The position numbers were made by a program, and so were the translations under genes. Shown here piece after piece: positions 35,165 to 44,248 of a stretch of DNA of 54,062 bases. Location of the stretch: assembly GCA_023663345.1 (NCBI GenBank), contig JAMPHR010000004.1, positions 68,447 to 122,508 of the forward strand, read 5' to 3'. The notes beneath the pieces were generated by a model. It worked only from the letters and a program-made list of their open reading frames with translations. It ran no database searches and had not been told where the DNA came from. The first letter of the stretch is position 1. Each line of letters begins with the position of its first letter. This DNA is from Paenibacillus sp. (GTDB lineage Bacteria > Bacteroidota > Bacteroidia > Bacteroidales > Muribaculaceae).

Positions 35165-36622
35165 TTATTTTGAAAGAGCCTCGTGCATGGAGGCGGCAGC
35201 TCTGCGTCCATCGCCCATAGCGAGGATCACTGTGGCACCGCCACGCACTATGTCGCCTCCGGCATACAGATCACCGAGCGACGACCTCATGGTCTCCTCA
35301 TTGACCACGATTGTACCGCGACGCGAGATCTCAAGGTCGGCGATAGCGTTGGGGATAAGCGGGTTGGGCGATACGCCTACACTCACGATAGCCAGATCCA
35401 CAGGAATCTCCTCTACAGCTCCGGGTATTGGCCGGGGCGAACGGCGTCCCGACTCGTCAGGCTCGCCAAGCTCCATGCGCTGTATCTTCATGGCGCGTAT
35501 GCGTCCATGCTCATCGGCCAGATATTCGGTAGGATTGCACAGGGTCATGAACTGTACCCCCTCCTCCTTGGCGTGCTCCACTTCTTCGATTCGGGCAGGC
35601 ATCTCGGCCTCGCTGCGACGATACACTATCATCGCCTCGGCTCCCTGTCGGCGTGCTGTGCGCACCGAGTCCATGGCGGTGTTACCGCCACCGATCACGG
35701 CCACGCGATGCCCCTTGAGCACAGGCGTGTCCTCACCGGGACGGCCGGCACCCATCAGGTTAATACGGGTGAGATACTCATTGCTCGACATCACGCCAAT
35801 GAGGTTCTCGCCGGGGATACCCATGAAGCGGGGTAGTCCGGCACCCGAAGCCACGAAAATCCCCTTGTAGCCCATGGCGTGAAGATCATCATAGGACAGA
35901 GTCTTGCCGACCACACAATCCTTCACAAATTCAACACCGAGCGCACGCAGTCCGTCAATCTCGGCCTCGACCACGCTGTTGGGCAGACGGAATTCAGGGA
36001 TACCATATTTCAGCACACCGCCTATCTCATGCAAAGCCTCATAGACTGTGACCTCATAGCCACGCTTGATCATATCACCGGCAAATGACAGTCCGGCAGG
36101 TCCTGATCCCACAACAGCAATCTTTATGCCATTGCTCTCGGGACGTTTCACCTCCACCGGATTGGCGGCACGCTCCATACGCTCGTAATCGGCGGCAAAA
36201 CGCTCCAGATAACCGATAGCCACGGGAGCTTTCTTCATCTTGTTGTATATGCAACGTGACTCACATTGTTTCTCCTGGGGGCACACACGGCCACACACAG
36301 CGGGCAGAGCACTTGTATTCTTAAGCACCGCAGCAGCCTCGAGGAATTCTCCGCGCTCAACATTCTTGATGAATCCGGGTATATTTACTGCCACCGGGCA
36401 TCCCTGCATACATTGAGGATCGGGACAATCGAGACAGCGCGAGGCCTCGAGAAGAGCCTGCTCGGCCGACAATCCCTGATTCACCTCCTCATTGCAGGTG
36501 ACACGATAATCGGGCTGCAACTGAGGCATCACCACGCGCGGTGTTGCCGAACGATCCTTTGCAGTCTTGGCATTACGGAGAGCGACGCGCCACTGGGCAT
36601 CGCGGGTATTATCTTGGTTCAT
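35165..36622 (-). CDS. nfnB: NfnB-type flavoprotein (GltA-like NADPH-dependent oxidoreductase)
   Basis: The 485-aa protein has N-terminal cysteine motifs for two [4Fe-4S] clusters (CLDCPDPQCMQGCPV, then CGRVCPQEKQCESRC). Two dinucleotide-binding folds follow: VVGSGPAGLSFAG for FAD and VIGGGNTAMDSVRTA for NADPH. It is annotated in many genomes as glutamate synthase small subunit. The directly upstream nfnA gene (12 bp) shows that here it is more likely the large subunit of NADH-dependent reduced ferredoxin:NADP+ oxidoreductase, an electron-bifurcating enzyme. No glutamate synthase large subunit is present. Confidence 0.88.
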   Translation of the reverse strand: MNQDNTRDAQWRVALRNAKTAKDRSATPRVVMPQLQPDYRVTCNEEVNQGLSAEQALLEASRCLDCPDPQCMQGCPVAVNIPGFIKNVERGEFLEAAAVLKNTSALPAVCGRVCPQEKQCESRCIYNKMKKAPVAIGYLERFAADYERMERAANPVEVKRPESNGIKIAVVGSGPAGLSFAGDMIKRGYEVTVYEALHEIGGVLKYGIPEFRLPNSVVEAEIDGLRALGVEFVKDCVVGKTLSYDDLHAMGYKGIFVASGAGLPRFMGIPGENLIGVMSSNEYLTRINLMGAGRPGEDTPVLKGHRVAVIGGGNTAMDSVRTARRQGAEAMIVYRRSEAEMPARIEEVEHAKEEGVQFMTLCNPTEYLADEHGRIRAMKIQRMELGEPDESGRRSPRPIPGAVEEIPVDLAIVSVGVSPNPLIPNAIADLEISRRGTIVVNEETMRSSLGDLYAGGDIVRGGATVILAMGDGRRAAASMHEALSK

Positions 36623-36634
36623 TTCTGCTGATTC

Positions 36635-37420
36635 TCAAATATTGTAACTCTTCAATCGCATCATCATCTCATCAAAGTCCACCTTGTGAGCATCAAACTC
36701 GGGACCGTCGATGCACACAAACTTGGTCTTGCCGTCAACTGTCACGCGGCATGCGCCACACATTCCGGTGCCGTCAACCATAATGGTGTTGAGCGAGCAC
36801 ATGGTGGGGACGTCATACTTCTTGGTGGTCAGGGCGACAAACTTCATCATCACTGCCGGACCGATGGCCACAACGAGATCCACTTTCTCACGCTCGATCA
36901 CCGACTCCACTCCGGCAGTCACAAGGCCCTTGCGTCCGGCCGATCCGTCGTCGGTCATCACTATCACCTCGTCGCTGTACTTAGCCACCTCATCCTCAAG
37001 AATCACAAGGTCAGCTGTACGTGCGGCCAGAATAGATATCACCCTATTGCCGGCCTGCTTCATGGCCTTGATTATAGGCAGAAGCGGAGCGACACCTACG
37101 CCACCACCACAGCACACCACGGTACCCACTTTCTCGATATGTGTAGCCTGTCCAAGCGGACCTACCACATCGGTAAGGAACTCGCCCGGTTCAAGGGCAC
37201 AGATCTTACGGGTTGACACTCCCACCTCCTGCACTATCAGGGTGATGGTGCCATGCTCGATGTCAGCATCAGCTATAGTGAGAGGGATACGCTCTCCCCC
37301 CTCGCCGGCACGCACTATGACGAAGTGGCCCGCACGGCGCGAACGCGCTATCATAGGAGCCTCGACCACGAGTTTTACCACATGTTCCGAGAAATGCTCC
37401 TTGGATACAATCTTATTCAT
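36635..37420 (-). CDS. nfnA: NfnA-type FAD/[2Fe-2S] subunit
   Basis: The 261-aa protein belongs to the dihydroorotate/sulfide dehydrogenase electron-transfer family. The FAD domain contains RAGHFVIVRAGEGGERIPLT. The NAD domain contains CCGGGVGVAPLLPIIKAM. The C-terminal cysteines (MCSLNTIMVDGTGMCGACR, then FVCIDG) fit a [2Fe-2S] cluster. With NfnB it would couple NADH and reduced ferredoxin oxidation to NADP+ reduction. It is the first gene of the operon and has a TAACTTTG -7 box 34 bases upstream. Confidence 0.88.
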   Translation of the reverse strand: MNKIVSKEHFSEHVVKLVVEAPMIARSRRAGHFVIVRAGEGGERIPLTIADADIEHGTITLIVQEVGVSTRKICALEPGEFLTDVVGPLGQATHIEKVGTVVCCGGGVGVAPLLPIIKAMKQAGNRVISILAARTADLVILEDEVAKYSDEVIVMTDDGSAGRKGLVTAGVESVIEREKVDLVVAIGPAVMMKFVALTTKKYDVPTMCSLNTIMVDGTGMCGACRVTVDGKTKFVCIDGPEFDAHKVDFDEMMMRLKSYNI

Positions 37421-37453
37421 AAATAATGTGAAATGATCAGTTTTTCAGATTCA

Positions 37454-37461
37454 CAAAGTTA
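37454..37461 (-). promoter_or_regulatory. -7 promoter box for the nfn operon
   Basis: The minus strand reads TAACTTTG, 34 bases before the nfnA ATG. The -33 box is unclear; a TTG lies about 24 bases further upstream. Confidence 0.5.
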
Positions 37462-37500
37462 CAATATCTTATCTAATTATCATCACAATAAAGTCGAAAA

Positions 37501-37540
37501 AAAGCTGAAGCCACACTAAAATCAGCATGGCTTCAGCTTT
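37501..37540 (-). terminator. Terminator of asnS
   Basis: AAAGCTGAAGCCA (37501-37513) and TGGCTTCAGCTTT (37528-37540) are perfect 13-bp arms. On the minus strand the stem is followed by a T-run. Confidence 0.88.
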
Positions 37541-37561
37541 TATATATTCCTTGTTGCAGAA

Positions 37562-38953
37562 TCAGAATTCAGCCTTTCCGGGTGTGCGGGGGAAAGGTAT
37601 CACGTCACGGATATTGGTCATACCTGTAACGAACAGCACCAGACGCTCGAATCCGAGTCCGAATCCCGAGTGAGGCACTGTGCCGAAACGGCGTGTGTCG
37701 AGATACCACCACATATCCTTCATGGGGATATCGAGCTCCTCGATACGTGCAAGCAACTTGTCATAGTTCTCCTCACGCTCCGATCCGCCTATGATCTCGC
37801 CGATGTTGGGGAACAGCACATCCATCGCACGCACGGTCTTGCCGTCCTCATTCTGCTTCATGTAGAACGCCTTGATCTCCTTGGGATAGTCGGTAAGAAT
37901 CACGGGCTTCTTGAAATGTTCCTCCACGAGATAACGCTCATGCTCGCTCTGCAGGTCGGTACCCCAGTGAACGGGGAACTCAAACTTGCGACCCGACTCC
38001 TCGAGAATCTTCACGCCCTCGGTATAAGTCAGACGCACGAAATCATTGTCGGCCACAAAACGGAGACGCTCCTCCAGATCCTTGTCGAAACGCTCCGAGA
38101 GCGCACGTATATCATCGATATTATGCTCAAGAGCGTAATTGATACAATACTTCACGAAATCCTCGGCAAGATCCATGTTGTCAGAGATGTCGTAGAAAGC
38201 CATCTCAGGCTCAATCATCCAGAACTCCGAGAGGTGACGCGGAGTATTGGAATTTTCGGCACGGAATGTAGGGCCGAATGTGTAGATCTGTCCCAGCGCT
38301 GTGGCTCCAAGCTCTCCCTCGAGCTGACCCGATACGGTAAGAGCGGTAGGCTTGGCATAGAAATCCTTGCTGTAATCCACCTTGCCCTCATCATCCTTGG
38401 GGAGATTGTTGAGGTCGAGAGTGGTCACCTGGAACATAGCGCCGGCACCCTCGCAGTCACTGGCTGTGATAAGGGGGGTGTGGAAGTAGTAAAATCCGCG
38501 CTCGTTAAAGAATTTGTGTATCGCAAATGCGAGTGAGCTACGGATGCGGAGCACTGATCCGAAGAAATTGGTGCGGGGACGCAGATGTGCGATCTCGCGC
38601 AGGAACTCCAGTGTGTGTCCCTTCTTCTGCAAGGGATATGATGCGGGATCGGCTGTTCCATACAGCTCAAGAGTGTCGGCCTGTATCTCGGTCGACTGTC
38701 CCTTGCCCATCGACTCCACGAGCTTGCCGATGACACGGATACTCGAGCCGGTGGTCACGGGTTTGAGCTGTTCGTCGGTAAACCGGCTCATGTCGAGCAC
38801 AACCTGGATATTATTGACCGATGAACCGTCATTGAGCTGTACAAACTGCACATGTTTGTTACCACGGCGGGTACGCACCCAGCCTTTAGCCTCGACTTCC
38901 GTTCCCATGAGGGATGAATCCGAAAGCAGATCCTTTACGGTGGTTCTTTTCAT
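37562..38953 (-). CDS. asnS: Asparaginyl-tRNA synthetase
   Basis: The 463-aa class IIb synthetase has an N-terminal OB-fold for the anticodon (about 15-110, [20 protein letters not shown]). Class II motif 2 contains [20 protein letters not shown]; motif 3 is [10 protein letters not shown] near the end. The [11 protein letters not shown] segment and lack of AspRS inserts favour Asn over Asp. The ATG at 38953 is used; an upstream TTG at 38986 would add a non-conserved 11 residues. A hairpin separates it from rluB. Confidence 0.97.
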   Translation of the reverse strand: MKRTTVKDLLSDSSLMGTEVEAKGWVRTRRGNKHVQFVQLNDGSSVNNIQVVLDMSRFTDEQLKPVTTGSSIRVIGKLVESMGKGQSTEIQADTLELYGTADPASYPLQKKGHTLEFLREIAHLRPRTNFFGSVLRIRSSLAFAIHKFFNERGFYYFHTPLITASDCEGAGAMFQVTTLDLNNLPKDDEGKVDYSKDFYAKPTALTVSGQLEGELGATALGQIYTFGPTFRAENSNTPRHLSEFWMIEPEMAFYDISDNMDLAEDFVKYCINYALEHNIDDIRALSERFDKDLEERLRFVADNDFVRLTYTEGVKILEESGRKFEFPVHWGTDLQSEHERYLVEEHFKKPVILTDYPKEIKAFYMKQNEDGKTVRAMDVLFPNIGEIIGGSEREENYDKLLARIEELDIPMKDMWWYLDTRRFGTVPHSGFGLGFERLVLFVTGMTNIRDVIPFPRTPGKAEF

Positions 38954-38973
38954 AATGATTGGCAATATATTTG

Positions 38974-39014
38974 TTTCGCAAGCCAAGCCTGAATCATCGG
39001 CCTGACTTGCGAAA
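38974..39014. terminator. Hairpin between rluB and asnS
   Basis: TTTCGCAAGCCAAGCC (38974-38989) and GGCCTGACTTGCGAAA (38999-39014) pair at 14 of 16 positions. It may terminate rluB or regulate asnS through its leader; no clear U-run follows. Confidence 0.45.
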
Positions 39015-39027
39015 TATTTTAGGTTAA

Positions 39028-40578
39028 TTATTCAAATGAACCCATCTTGAGGTAGTTTACCTCCTCCTGGGTGAGATAGCGCCAGCGACCACGGGGCAGG
39101 TTCTTCTTGGTGAGACCTGCGAAGTACACACGGTCGAGCTTGGTCACATGGTAGCCGAGGCTCTCGAAGATGCGACGCACGATGCGGTTGCGACCCGAGT
39201 GGATCTCTATACCGGCCTGGTTGCGGTCAGTCTCGGTAGCATACGAGATGGCATCGGCATGGATGGGTCCGTCCTCAAGCTCGATACCGTCGGCAATGCG
39301 CTGCATGTCGTCCTCGGCGATATCATGGTCGGTCCACACATGGTAGATCTTCTTCTTCACAAATTTGGGATGAGTGAGCTTCGATGCAAGATCTCCGTCG
39401 TTGGTGAGCAGGAGCACACCGGTGGTGTTACGGTCGAGACGACCTACGGGATATATACGCTCGTCACATGCTCCCTTCACGAGATCCATCACAGTAAGAC
39501 GTCCGTTGGGATCATCGCTTGTGGTCACACAGTCCTTGGGCTTATTGAGCAGGATGTAGCACTTCTTTTCCAGTGTCACCACCTTCTCATCGTACTCTAC
39601 CACATCGCTGTGGCTAATCTTGGTTCCGAGTTCGGTCACTACCTCACCGTTCACCTTGATCAATCCCTGGAGGATGAATTCATCGGCCTCGCGACGCGAG
39701 CACAAGCCGGCATTGGCCATATACTTGTTGAGACGCACCTGCTCGTTGGGATCGGGCAGCGGAGTCTCGTATTCTATACGCTTGGGTCTCGGAGTGAAGC
39801 TACGTCCACCCTGGGGCATACCATACTGATTCTGGCGCGGGCCCTTGTTCTGGTATCCGCCCTGCTGACGGTTGTTCTGATAACCGCCTTGACGGTTGTT
39901 CTGATAGCCACCCTGACGGTTGTTCTGGTAGCCACCCTGCTGACGGGGCTGATAGCCACCCTGCTGACGGGGCTGGTAGCCACCCTGCTGACGGGGCTGA
40001 TAACCGCTCTGCTGGCGGGGCTGATAACCGCCCTGCTGACGGGGCTGATAGCCACCCTGCTGACGGGGCTGATAACCGCCCTGCTGGCGGGGACGATAAC
40101 CGCCCTGGTTGTTGTATCCGCCCTGACGGTTGTTATAGTTGTTGCGGGGCTGATAGCCACCCGATGCAGGAGTCTCGTTTTCGCCAGTTGCATTTTCCGA
40201 GACTGCTCCGTCGGTGGGCTGACCCTCTACCTGAGGTACACGTGGACGGGGCTGATAGCCACCGTTGTGCTGACGGGGCTGATAGCCGCCTTGATTACCG
40301 TATCGATTGTTCTGGTAACCGCCTTGATTATTGTAGCGGTTGTTCTGATATCCACCCTGGCGGTTGTAGTTGTTACGAGGCTGATAAGAACGCTGCGGAC
40401 GGTCCCCATAAGCCTGTCCACCATAAGTGTTGTGCTGTTCATGCTGTCCCTCGGCATTGTTCTCGGTCGAAGGAGCGAAATCCCCCGACACATTCTCTCG
40501 ACCATTGTCATGCGAATCGGATGAATAAGGGCGCGCTCCGATGCGTGGTCTTTTACCTTTCTTTTCGTTGCTGTCCAT
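39028..40578 (-). CDS. rluB: RluB/RsuA-family pseudouridine synthase with a long low-complexity N-terminus
   Basis: The C-terminal half of this 516-aa protein is a normal rRNA pseudouridine synthase. The S4 domain spans about 280-330 ([20 protein letters not shown]). The catalytic domain has [17 protein letters not shown] with catalytic Asp382. The first 265 residues are disordered, with many units of GGYQPRQQ or GGYQNNRQ (about 60-112 and 140-247). Such Gly/Tyr/Arg/Gln repeats may bind RNA or condense. The start is ATG 40578, about 165 bases downstream of the promoter's probable start site. Confidence 0.93.
   Translation of the reverse strand: MDSNEKKGKRPRIGARPYSSDSHDNGRENVSGDFAPSTENNAEGQHEQHNTYGGQAYGDRPQRSYQPRNNYNRQGGYQNNRYNNQGGYQNNRYGNQGGYQPRQHNGGYQPRPRVPQVEGQPTDGAVSENATGENETPASGGYQPRNNYNNRQGGYNNQGGYRPRQQGGYQPRQQGGYQPRQQGGYQPRQQSGYQPRQQGGYQPRQQGGYQPRQQGGYQNNRQGGYQNNRQGGYQNNRQQGGYQNKGPRQNQYGMPQGGRSFTPRPKRIEYETPLPDPNEQVRLNKYMANAGLCSRREADEFILQGLIKVNGEVVTELGTKISHSDVVEYDEKVVTLEKKCYILLNKPKDCVTTSDDPNGRLTVMDLVKGACDERIYPVGRLDRNTTGVLLLTNDGDLASKLTHPKFVKKKIYHVWTDHDIAEDDMQRIADGIELEDGPIHADAISYATETDRNQAGIEIHSGRNRIVRRIFESLGYHVTKLDRVYFAGLTKKNLPRGRWRYLTQEEVNYLKMGSFE
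39855..40100 (-). repeat. In-frame 24-bp tandem repeats inside rluB
   Basis: Units encode (Q/S)GGYQPRQ-type octapeptides, about seven near-identical in a row, then GGYQNNRQ variants. Base-level identity between units is high, so copy number should vary between strains without shifting frame. Confidence 0.8.
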
Positions 40579-40750
40579 GATAGCTTTTTAGAATTGGATG
40601 TGAAGTGATTAGATATTTTCCGGCCTCGCGGCTGGCTTTTTTGTATTAAATACTAATGATAAATATTACTTATTAATGTTGTTTATTGATTATGTTATGG
40701 AAACGATTTTGGACGTTAATTTGTTGATATTAACGTGTGAAATAGTTTCA

Positions 40751-40782
40751 CAAAGGTAATAATTATTACACAATAAGTCAAT
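40751..40782 (-). promoter_or_regulatory. Promoter of rluB
   Basis: The minus strand reads ATTG (40782-40779), a 20-base spacer and TACCTTTG (40758-40751): full -7 and near -33 consensus. Confidence 0.6.
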
Positions 40783-40809
40783 AATATCGTATTCATAAAG
40801 AATGTTAAA

Positions 40810-40841
40810 TTTCAAAACTTCACTAAACTTCTCTCGATTTG
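40810..40841 (+). promoter_or_regulatory. Weak promoter candidate for the DUF4890 gene
   Basis: TTTC (40810-40813), a 20-base spacer and TCGATTTG (40834-40841) each differ by one base from consensus. Transcription from here would place the 11-bp repeat in the leader. Confidence 0.35.
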
Positions 40842-40890
40842 CCAAGTCATAATTATACATCCGACGACCTGACGGAACAAAAAACAAACG

Positions 40891-40945
40891 AACAAACAAA
40901 TAACAAACAAATAACAAACAAATAACAAACAAATAACAAACAAAT
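40891..40945 (+). repeat. 11-bp tandem repeat (AACAAACAAAT)x5
   Basis: Five perfect head-to-tail units of AACAAACAAAT are flanked by degenerate partial units (40876-40890, 40946-40960). It lies 24 bases before the ATG of the DUF4890 gene. The run has no G and should be unstructured in RNA. Confidence 0.95.
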
Positions 40946-40969
40946 AATAACGAACAAATAAAACTGAAC

Positions 40970-41500
40970 ATGAAGAAGAAACTTTTCAGCATCGCTCTTG
41001 CATTCGCCTGCCTTGCAGGCCCTGTAGCCGTATCGGCCCAGACTCCTGCCTCAACTCCACAGAACAAGGAGCAGAAGGCATGTTGCAAGGATGGCAAACA
41101 GCAGAAGCGCCCCAACCCGTTTGACGGGCTGAACCTCTCCGAGAAGCAGCAATCCGAGCTCAAGGCGCTCGCCGAAAGCCGCAGGGCCGAGATGAAGAAA
41201 AACGACGCCGATCGCAAGGCCCGTAAAGCCGAGGACAAGGCCAAGAAACAGCAGGCCAAGGCTGATAAGATGCAGGCCCGCAAGGACTATCTCGCAAAGA
41301 TCAAGGGCATACTCACTCCCGAGCAGTATGTACAGTTCCTCGAGAACTCTTTCCTCAACGACCGTGGCGGCATGGTCATGGGACATGGCAAAAAAGGCAA
41401 GATGCACCACAGCAAGCCCGGAAAGGACGGCAAGCACAAGGGTGGCCCGCGGGGACAGAAACCCGCCCAGCCTCAGGCCGACAAGCAGAACGCCAACTGA
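40970..41500 (+). CDS. Secreted DUF4890/Spy-like basic protein
   Basis: The 176-aa protein has a signal peptide (MKKKLFSIALAFACLAGPVAVSAQ). A DUF4890-like segment follows, with LSEKQQSELKALAESR and later ILTPEQYVQFLEN, resembling the two LTxxQ-type helices of Spy/CpxP chaperones. A Lys/Ala/Glu-rich helix joins them. The C-terminus is Lys/His/Gly-rich and could bind metal or anions. It is monocistronic, convergent with kdgK across a strong terminator. A role as an envelope-stress periplasmic protein is inferred from the family. Confidence 0.75.
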   Translation: MKKKLFSIALAFACLAGPVAVSAQTPASTPQNKEQKACCKDGKQQKRPNPFDGLNLSEKQQSELKALAESRRAEMKKNDADRKARKAEDKAKKQQAKADKMQARKDYLAKIKGILTPEQYVQFLENSFLNDRGGMVMGHGKKGKMHHSKPGKDGKHKGGPRGQKPAQPQADKQNAN

Positions 41501-41577
41501 TTAAGCTATCATAACTTTTTTACACATTCTCCATCTACTCCTCTATCACTCACGCTCCAACCGAGGGATTAAATATC

Positions 41578-41619
41578 AAGCAGTTCTTATTTTGCCTATG
41601 CGCAAAATAAGAACTGCTT
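41578..41619. terminator. Bidirectional terminator between DUF4890 and kdgK
   Basis: AAGCAGTTCTTATTTTGC (41578-41595) and GCAAAATAAGAACTGCTT (41602-41619) are perfect 18-bp arms with a T-run to 41626. Confidence 0.92.
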
Positions 41620-41672
41620 TTTTTATCTATCGGAGAGATGCGCCCATGGGCGCATCCCGTAGTATGACATGA

Positions 41673-42695
41673 TTAGCGCTGTACGCGACCGTTGGCGTTA
41701 CCACCGGCGAGCGACTTAACTTCGTCAACCGATACGAGGTTGAAGTCACCGGGGATAGTGTGCTTGAGAGCCGATGCGGCCACAGCAAACTCGAGAGCGT
41801 CAGCCTGGTTGTCCATGGTAAGAAGACCGTGGATCACACCACCCGAGAACGAGTCACCACCACCTACGCGGTCAATGATGGGGTTGATGTCGTAACGCTT
41901 GGACTCGTAGAACTCCTCGCCATTGTAGATCATAGCCTTCCAGCCATTGTGGGTAGCCGAGAACGACTCGCGGAGTGTGGAGATCACATACTTAAAACCA
42001 AACTCCTTGGCCATAGCCTTGAAGATACCCTTGTATCCCTCGGCGTTGGTCTCGCCACCTTCTACGTCAGCATCGGGCTTGAAGCCGAGACACAGCTCAG
42101 CATCCTCCTCGTTACCGATGCACACGTCAACGTACTGCATGAGAGGACGCATGATTGACTGAGCCTTCTCCTTGGTCCAGAGCTTCTTGCGGAAGTTGAG
42201 GTCAACCGATACGGTCACGCCGTGACGCTTGGCAGCCTCACATGCGAGACGGGTAAGCTCGGCAGCCTTGTCCGAGATAGCAGGGGTAATACCGCTCCAG
42301 TGGAACCAGTCGGCACCTTCCATGATTGCATCGAAATCGAAATCCTCGGGATCAGCCTCAGAGATAGCTGAGTGAGCACGGTCATAGATCACCTTGGAGG
42401 GACGCATGGATGCGCCGGTCTCGCAGTAATATATACCTACGCGCTCGCCACCACGTGCGATGTGGTCGGTGTGAACGCCATAACGGCGGAGGGCGTTGAG
42501 AGCGGCCTGACCGATCTCATGCTTGGGGAGTTTTGACACGAAATATGCGTCATGGCCATAGTTGGCGCAGCTTACGGCTACATTAGCCTCGCCGCCACCC
42601 CAGATGACGTCAAAATTGTCTACCTGTACGAATCGATAGTTCCCGGCAGGGGAAAGGCGGAGCATGATCTCGCCTAAAGTAACTACTTTACTCAT
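41673..42695 (-). CDS. kdgK: 2-dehydro-3-deoxygluconokinase (KDG kinase)
   Basis: The 340-aa PfkB kinase has TLGEIMLRLSPAG at the N-terminus, the GGGEANVAVSCA substrate motif and the DRVGGGDSFSGGVIHGL ATP/anion-hole motif. The sequence resembles KDG kinases, and context supports this: kduI and kduD lie in the same gene series. It makes KDPG for cleavage to pyruvate and glyceraldehyde-3-phosphate; the aldolase gene is not in the window. The ATG at 42695 removes an apparent overlap with the upstream gene. Confidence 0.9.
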   Translation of the reverse strand: MSKVVTLGEIMLRLSPAGNYRFVQVDNFDVIWGGGEANVAVSCANYGHDAYFVSKLPKHEIGQAALNALRRYGVHTDHIARGGERVGIYYCETGASMRPSKVIYDRAHSAISEADPEDFDFDAIMEGADWFHWSGITPAISDKAAELTRLACEAAKRHGVTVSVDLNFRKKLWTKEKAQSIMRPLMQYVDVCIGNEEDAELCLGFKPDADVEGGETNAEGYKGIFKAMAKEFGFKYVISTLRESFSATHNGWKAMIYNGEEFYESKRYDINPIIDRVGGGDSFSGGVIHGLLTMDNQADALEFAVAASALKHTIPGDFNLVSVDEVKSLAGGNANGRVQR

Positions 42696-42747
42696 GGTTA
42701 AAATTTGATATATAGGTTTTATTTGGCTTTCTTGATAATTGTTCTTG

Positions 42748-44085
42748 TCATTCAGGTGCATTATGCCGAGCTTCATCGGCATCTATGCCCTCCATAAGTC
42801 TCTTGGCATCGACATACTTGATGATTCCTTCGGCCACCATCTTGGCATCCTGCATTGCATGGACAACAGTGGCTGGACGATTGGTGACATCACCTCCGGC
42901 AAACACGCCACGGCGGGTAGTCATTCCGTAAGGGGTCTCACGGGTGAGCACATATCCTTTTGGATCGACATCTATACCCTCGGTAGTGGAAACAATGCGT
43001 GATGCCGGAGCGCTACCCACGGCCAGGATCACTCTGTCGACATCCATGCGGGACTTTTCGCCCTCGGTGTCTACCGTAATGCTTCGCAAGCGATTGTCGT
43101 CGCCACCCTCGATCTCGGTCACCGAGGATTTCCATAGGAACTTCACGCCCTCGGCCACAGCGTCATCATACTCAGCTTTCAAGGCGCTCATCTCGTTGAC
43201 GGTGCGGTGATAGATAACCGTGACTTCCGACGATCCCATACGCAAGGCTGTACGGGCAGCATCGATTGCGGTATTTCCGCATCCTATCACGGCCACTTTA
43301 TCGCCATTGCCCACTATCACCTCCTTACGGTCAATGAAGCCCGACTGGTAGAGACTCACCCTGCGCAGAAACCATATAGCCTGGCGCACTCCGGGATGAT
43401 CAATCCCGGGGATCGGGAGCTTCTTGGGTTTGCCGGTTCCGGTGCCCATGAATATGGCATCGAATCCGCGGGCGAAAAGGTCATCGATAGTGAAATCGCG
43501 ACCTATTGTGGTCATGAGATGGAATGTGACGCCAAGATTCTCGATCTTCTTTATCTCGCGACGCACCACTTCCTTGGGTAAGCGGTACTCGGGGATACCG
43601 AACATCAACACGCCTCCGGGCTCGGATTCCATCTCGAATATCTCTACCTTGAAACCCTTACGGGCAAGATCGCCCGCGATAGTCAGTCCGGCAGGACCAC
43701 TGCCTATCACGGCAACCGATCCACGCGTCTTTTCCGGTATGGCCTCGTGGGTGAGACCTGCGGCACAGTCAAAATCGGCAACGAACCGCTCGAGCTTACC
43801 TATGTTGATATGCTCGCCCTTTTTATTAAGCACGCAACTTCCCTCACACTGCCTCTCGTGACCGCACACGCGACCACACACGGCAGGGAGATTACTGCGT
43901 GTATTGATTATTGACATTGCATTGCCAAAGTTTCCCTTGGCGAGTTCCGCGATCCACTCAGGAATATCATTGCTGATAGGACACCCCTTCTTACACAAGG
44001 GCACCTTGCAGTGCAGACACCTCTGTGCCTCATGCACCGCCTCGGGAAGAGTGTAATTCTCGGATACTTCCTTAAATTCGTTCAT
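42748..44085 (-). CDS. Second GltA/GltD-type Fe-S flavoprotein
   Basis: The 445-aa paralogue of NfnB has CLHCKVPLCKKGCPI and CGRVCGHERQCEGSC cluster motifs. VIGSGPAGLTIAG binds FAD and VIGCGNTAIDAARTA binds NAD(P). There is no adjacent NfnA-like subunit and no glutamate synthase large subunit. It sits between kduI and kdgK, 52 bp before the latter. It may recycle NAD(P)H made or used by KduD or act with a remote partner; its real electron partner is unknown. Confidence 0.85.
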   Translation of the reverse strand: MNEFKEVSENYTLPEAVHEAQRCLHCKVPLCKKGCPISNDIPEWIAELAKGNFGNAMSIINTRSNLPAVCGRVCGHERQCEGSCVLNKKGEHINIGKLERFVADFDCAAGLTHEAIPEKTRGSVAVIGSGPAGLTIAGDLARKGFKVEIFEMESEPGGVLMFGIPEYRLPKEVVRREIKKIENLGVTFHLMTTIGRDFTIDDLFARGFDAIFMGTGTGKPKKLPIPGIDHPGVRQAIWFLRRVSLYQSGFIDRKEVIVGNGDKVAVIGCGNTAIDAARTALRMGSSEVTVIYHRTVNEMSALKAEYDDAVAEGVKFLWKSSVTEIEGGDDNRLRSITVDTEGEKSRMDVDRVILAVGSAPASRIVSTTEGIDVDPKGYVLTRETPYGMTTRRGVFAGGDVTNRPATVVHAMQDAKMVAEGIIKYVDAKRLMEGIDADEARHNAPE

Positions 44086-44155
44086 GCCGATTTATTTGAA
44101 GTCGTTCTGTTTCATCGGTGAGCTGGGCCATGCCCTCCTCCACCGATACTATATA

Positions 44156-44202
44156 TTACACTATGCGTGCATTCCTTTTTTTCAGGATCACGCATAGTGT
44201 AA
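44156..44202. repeat. Inverted repeat between kduI and the GltA-like gene
   Basis: TTACACTATGCGTG (44156-44169) and CACGCATAGTGTAA (44189-44202) are perfect 14-bp arms around a T-rich 19-base loop. No U-run follows on either strand, so it could be an operator, a processing site or a weak terminator. Confidence 0.6.
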
Positions 44203-44248
44203 GGATCATTGTTAATTTAATGATGAAGTCAGGTGCTGACAACCCGGT

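Larger units (their letters stand above)
40579..40969. other. Divergent spacer between rluB and the DUF4890 gene
   Basis: It holds the rluB promoter, a weak opposite promoter and the 11-bp tandem repeat. No additional gene was seen; the minus-strand frame through it is a product of the repeat. Confidence 0.6.

Noticed and set aside
35165-36622. Calling this gene glutamate synthase small subunit
   Set aside because: No large subunit is present and an NfnA-type partner lies 12 bp upstream, so NfnB is the better name.
39855-40100. Regular 24-bp repeats considered as a CRISPR array
   Set aside because: The units are contiguous with no spacers and are in frame within a gene.
39148-40524. Plus-strand 458-codon hydrophobic repeat frame
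   Set aside because: It is the reverse complement of the rluB repeat region; the Leu/Thr/Ala repeats mirror GGYQPRQQ codons.
40891-40945. 11-bp repeats considered as a CRISPR array or replication iterons
   Set aside because: Units are too short and directly adjacent for CRISPR, and no replication initiator or DnaA box cluster is nearby.
40690-41283. Minus-strand 197-codon membrane-like frame
   Set aside because: It overlaps the DUF4890 gene and its hydrophobic part is an artefact of the A/C-rich tandem repeat.
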